From: Flemingiibacterium sp045600005
GTDB lineage: Bacteria > Bacillota > Clostridia > Oscillospirales > CAG-272
Direction of reading: 5' to 3'
Length of the DNA: 64,000 bases
Assembly (NCBI GenBank): GCA_045600005.1
Contig: JAZRXB010000247.1
Coordinates: forward strand, 62,001-126,000
Positions 61,521-64,000 of this stretch are shown one piece after another. The position numbers and the translations under genes are program-made. Below the pieces are notes generated by a model. It searched no databases. It saw only the letters and a list, made by a program, of their open reading frames with translations, and was not told where the DNA came from. Numbering within the stretch: position 1 is the stretch's first letter; each line of letters begins with the position of its first letter.

Positions 61521-61707
61521 TAGTCGATTGTAAAACTTCGTTTTACAATCGGTACTCGCGCTTATCGCCGCCGACAAAATTTGTTTTGTCGGCTCTCCCC
61601 TTATCGGCGCGATGGCTCGCCTTAGAGGTGTTTTTATGTCGGCAAAGCCGACATAAAAACGGATTTTATTATAACGTTTGTCATCTCTAAGCATTAAACA
61701 ATCGGCT
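61521..61707. mobile_element. Hairpin mobile element, copy 2 (inverted relative to copy 1)
   Basis: 187 bp flanked by perfect 11-bp direct repeats ATTGAATAACT (61510-61520 and 61708-61718). Terminal inverted repeats AGTCGATTGT (left) and ACAATCGGCT (right) match in 9 of 10 positions. The body is the reverse complement of the 29.5 kb copy, minus one hairpin module. It sits between the DeoR and E2-like genes and disrupts no coding sequence. Confidence 0.85.
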
Positions 61708-61741
61708 ATTGAATAACTGTGAAGGAGCTTTGATCTGACTT

Positions 61742-63007
61742 ATGGCAACAGCCGTGATACTGCCTCACCGCGGACAGAACGCGGAGAGCGGACTGATACT
61801 CAAATGGTACCGCCGGAAAGGCGACGCCGTTACCGCGGGAGAGCCGCTGTTCTCCTATGAGACCGATCTGGCGGTTTTTGACGAAAATGCCGGACTTTCG
61901 GGAACGCTGCTTGAGATCCTGACCGACGAGGGCGAGGAAGCCCCCTGCCTTACGCCCATTGCCGTGATCGGCACGCCGGGCGAAGATATTTCCGGACTGC
62001 TCGCGGCGTGCGCGCCGTCTGCCGAAGAAGAAAATAAATTTGCCGAAACGGAAACCAAACCGTCCGTCGAAACGTCTGATATGGCAGACAGGAACGCCGG
62101 ACGGGACGATCTGCCGCGCGTCTCTCCCCGCGCGAGAGAGCTTGCGCTCCGTGAGGGCGCGGATCTGTCCCGTGCAGCGGCGACCGGTCCGAACGGACGG
62201 ATCATCGAACGCGACGTCAGCACGGTGCTGGACGACGGATTTCTGACGGCGCGTGAAGCGCTGCGGCGGTGGCTGGACGGAGACCGCGAGGCTCTGACCC
62301 GCGCGTTTGAAGGCGAAAAACAGAATTCTCCGGATGAGACGCCCGCCGAAGCGCCCGCACCCGTCGAAGCACCGGCAGAGGAAGCGTCCGCCGAAGCGCC
62401 CGCGCCCGCCGAAGCACCGGCAGAGGAAGCGCCCGCCGAAGCGCCCGCGCCGGTGAAATGGATGACGCTGAACCGCACGTTTGACGCGGAAGAGCTGCTT
62501 GCCTTCCGGGACCGTCTGGCAGCCGAAGGGAAAATGCTGGGGCTTGCTGAGATCGGGCTCTGCGACATGATCGCGTTCGCTGCCGCGCGGAGTGCGGCAA
62601 AGGTTCCGGCTCTGAACGGCGGCTCGTGCGAGACCTGCCTTTCGGTCGAAGACGGAAACGGGACCGCGGTCATTCCGCACGCCGGGGAGCGCTCGCTGAA
62701 CGCTTTTGCGCTGGCGCGCGCCGAAAAGAGCGGCTCGGACGGACCGGTCACGTTTGCCGTTGTCGATTACGGCTCGTTCGGCATCGAGAGCTTCACGCTC
62801 CCGCCGGCGGAAGCGTCTGTCGCAGCGCTTGGCGTAGGATGCGTATGCAACCGGTGGAAGACCGTGAACGGCGGTCCGAAGCCCTGCCGTCAGATCCGGC
62901 TGTCGCTGACCTTCCCGGTCGGCGAAGCGTCGCCTGTTGACGGCTGCCGGTTCCTTTCCGGACTGTGCGGCAGTCTGGAGCATTTCGGTCTGCTGCTGGC
63001 GCTGTAA
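61742..63007 (+). CDS. E2-like protein of a 2-oxoacid dehydrogenase complex with changed lipoyl and catalytic residues
   Basis: 421 aa in E2 order: lipoyl-like domain (1-80), E3-binding domain (about 125-158, RVSPRARELALREGADLS), Ala/Pro/Glu-rich linker with PAEAPAP repeats (about 198-240), acyltransferase-like domain to the end. The lipoyl loop reads YETDLAVFD, so the Lys that carries lipoate (ETDKA) is Leu43. The catalytic motif HxxxDG reads ASPVDG, so the His is Ala396. It could be a structural subunit only. It shares an operon with the E1 gene. The first residues (MATAVILPHRGQ) fit the start after AAGGAG. Confidence 0.83.
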   Translation: MATAVILPHRGQNAESGLILKWYRRKGDAVTAGEPLFSYETDLAVFDENAGLSGTLLEILTDEGEEAPCLTPIAVIGTPGEDISGLLAACAPSAEEENKFAETETKPSVETSDMADRNAGRDDLPRVSPRARELALREGADLSRAAATGPNGRIIERDVSTVLDDGFLTAREALRRWLDGDREALTRAFEGEKQNSPDETPAEAPAPVEAPAEEASAEAPAPAEAPAEEAPAEAPAPVKWMTLNRTFDAEELLAFRDRLAAEGKMLGLAEIGLCDMIAFAAARSAAKVPALNGGSCETCLSVEDGNGTAVIPHAGERSLNAFALARAEKSGSDGPVTFAVVDYGSFGIESFTLPPAEASVAALGVGCVCNRWKTVNGGPKPCRQIRLSLTFPVGEASPVDGCRFLSGLCGSLEHFGLLLAL

Positions 63008-63063
63008 AGCCTGCGGACAGGCGGTCTAATTTTTCTCAGCATTATTAAGGAGATACAACGATC

Positions 63064-64000
63064 ATGCCGAAGAGTCAGTTCATCGACTCCCGACGGGTTT
63101 TCCAGCCCGGATACGTCCATTTTGAGGACATTCCGGTCAATCAGTACGAGAAAACGGCCGAGGAGGAGAAAACACTCTATACCAAAGCGGATATGCTCCG
63201 CATTTACCGCGATATGCGCATCATCCGGGAATTTGAGACCATGCAGCAGGAGATCAAGGTCAGAGGCGTGTATCACGGCATAGAATATCATAATCCGGGT
63301 CCCGCTCATCTTGCCCTCGGACAGGAGGCGACGGCGGTCGGCGGCGCGTATGCGCTCGATGTGTGCGACCTCTCGTTCGGCTCTCACCGCAACCACGGCG
63401 AGGTGCTGGCAAAGGGACTGGTCTCCATCCATAAGCTCGGTGACGACGAGCTGTATGAGATCATGAAAAACTATCTCGGCGGCGCGATCCTCCGTGCGGT
63501 CGAGGGACGGGAGACGGCGCCCGGCGACACGAAAGAGCTTGCCGTCGACTTTTTCCTGTACGGGATGCTCTGCGAGCTGTTCGCCAAAAGCACCGGCTTC
63601 AACCGCGGGCTCGGCGGCTCGATGCACGCCTTTTTCCAGCCGTTCGGCATCATGCCGAACAACGCGATCGTCGGCGGCGCGGCTCCGCTTGCGCTCGGCG
63701 CGGCGCTCTACAAGCGCGCAAACAAAAAGCAGGGCATCGTTGTGGCGAATTTCGGAGACGGCGCGTGCGCACGCGGCTCGGTCTGCGAATCGCTCGTCAT
63801 GTCGGCGATGGATCAGTACCGGAAGCTCTGGGGAACGACCGACGGCGGCAATCATCCGGGGCTCCCGCTGCTGTTCAGCATTTCGGATAATTTCTACGCG
63901 ATGGGCGGTCAGACCGTGGGCGAGACGATGGGCTTCGGCATGGCGGCGCGGATCGGCGCGGGCATCAATCCCGAACAGCTCCACGCCGAACGGGTCAACG
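63064..64000 (+). CDS. 2-oxoacid dehydrogenase E1 component (thiamine diphosphate), 5' part
   Basis: Open to the window edge; about 312 residues visible. The start ATG follows AAGGAGAT. The E1-alpha fold is clear: GHxxxxLGQEA-like PAHLALGQEATAVG, GLGGSMHAF, AIVGGAAPLALGAAL and the thiamine motif FGDGACARG ... LLFSISDNFYAMGG. A tail extension of about 60 residues precedes the core. Whether the beta part is fused downstream cannot be seen. It may be a pyruvate, branched-chain or acetoin-type enzyme; the companion E2-like protein has lost its lipoyl Lys. Confidence 0.87.
   Translation, partial: MPKSQFIDSRRVFQPGYVHFEDIPVNQYEKTAEEEKTLYTKADMLRIYRDMRIIREFETMQQEIKVRGVYHGIEYHNPGPAHLALGQEATAVGGAYALDVCDLSFGSHRNHGEVLAKGLVSIHKLGDDELYEIMKNYLGGAILRAVEGRETAPGDTKELAVDFFLYGMLCELFAKSTGFNRGLGGSMHAFFQPFGIMPNNAIVGGAAPLALGAALYKRANKKQGIVVANFGDGACARGSVCESLVMSAMDQYRKLWGTTDGGNHPGLPLLFSISDNFYAMGGQTVGETMGFGMAARIGAGINPEQLHAERVN

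Overview
This 64 kb window looks like a GC-rich chromosome segment from an uncultured, strictly anaerobic Gram-positive member of the class Clostridia. The evidence is two T-box leaders, an S-layer (SLH) protein, lipobox-type transporter proteins, TTGACA/TATAAT-type promoters, an oxygen-sensitive class III ribonucleotide reductase, a second glycyl radical enzyme, and many exo-acting glycosidases. A host-gut or rumen glycan-degrading lifestyle fits, but no species can be named from the sequence. I saw no rRNA, tRNA, CRISPR array, prophage or transposase gene.

Layout. 1-5.5 kb: the end of a D-Ala-D-Ala carboxypeptidase, a large SLH protein with highly biased codon use, a five-fold palindrome array, and homoserine dehydrogenase. 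5.7-14 kb: a class-3-like aldehyde dehydrogenase, then two divergent operons (DapA-family aldolase, LacI regulator and SDR dehydrogenase; IlvD/Edd dehydratase and a GH101-related glycosidase) that look like an oxidative sugar-acid pathway. 14-20 kb: nrdD behind paired NrdR boxes, then a GH29 fucosidase and a GH39 enzyme. 20-27.6 kb: a T-box operon in which pheS and pheT are separated by a second GH29 gene, a uridine-kinase-like gene and a metallo-hydrolase gene, then a GH43-like protein. 27.6-34 kb: a CBM9-like protein, a T-box cysE-cysS unit, and an amino-acid ABC transporter. 34-41 kb: a serine hydrolase, a second GH101-related enzyme, a DUF1653 protein, a CocE-type hydrolase and an exonuclease fusion. 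41-53 kb: L-fucose isomerase and GH39 on the minus strand, diverging from two near-identical sugar-binding lipoproteins, followed by a glycyl radical enzyme with its activase and a GH36 enzyme. 53-64 kb: comEC, an M16 peptidase pair, lgt, folD, a DeoR regulator, and an E2-like and an E1 gene of a 2-oxoacid dehydrogenase type complex.

How the parts fit. Two fucosidases, fucose isomerase, GH39, GH36, GH43-like and GH101-related enzymes, two sugar-binding proteins and LacI/DeoR regulators point to uptake and stepwise trimming of fucose- and galactose-containing glycans. The released sugars could enter either an isomerase route or an oxidative dehydratase/aldolase route. These links are inferred from gene content.

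Most unusual points: (1) a small (656-residue) glycyl radical enzyme with non-standard radical-site and thiyl motifs in the glycan locus; (2) a non-autonomous mobile element family built of perfect short-loop hairpins with terminal inverted repeats and 11-13 bp target duplications, one copy of which rewrote the 3' end of cysE; (3) a related hairpin-rich leader in front of two unrelated operons; (4) several proteins with intact folds but changed catalytic positions (aldehyde dehydrogenase Cys to Tyr, dehydratase Fe-S Cys to Gly, E2 lacking both lipoyl-Lys and catalytic His, and a DnaQ exonuclease fused to a degenerate calcineurin-like domain); (5) a solute-binding protein that appears circularly permuted.
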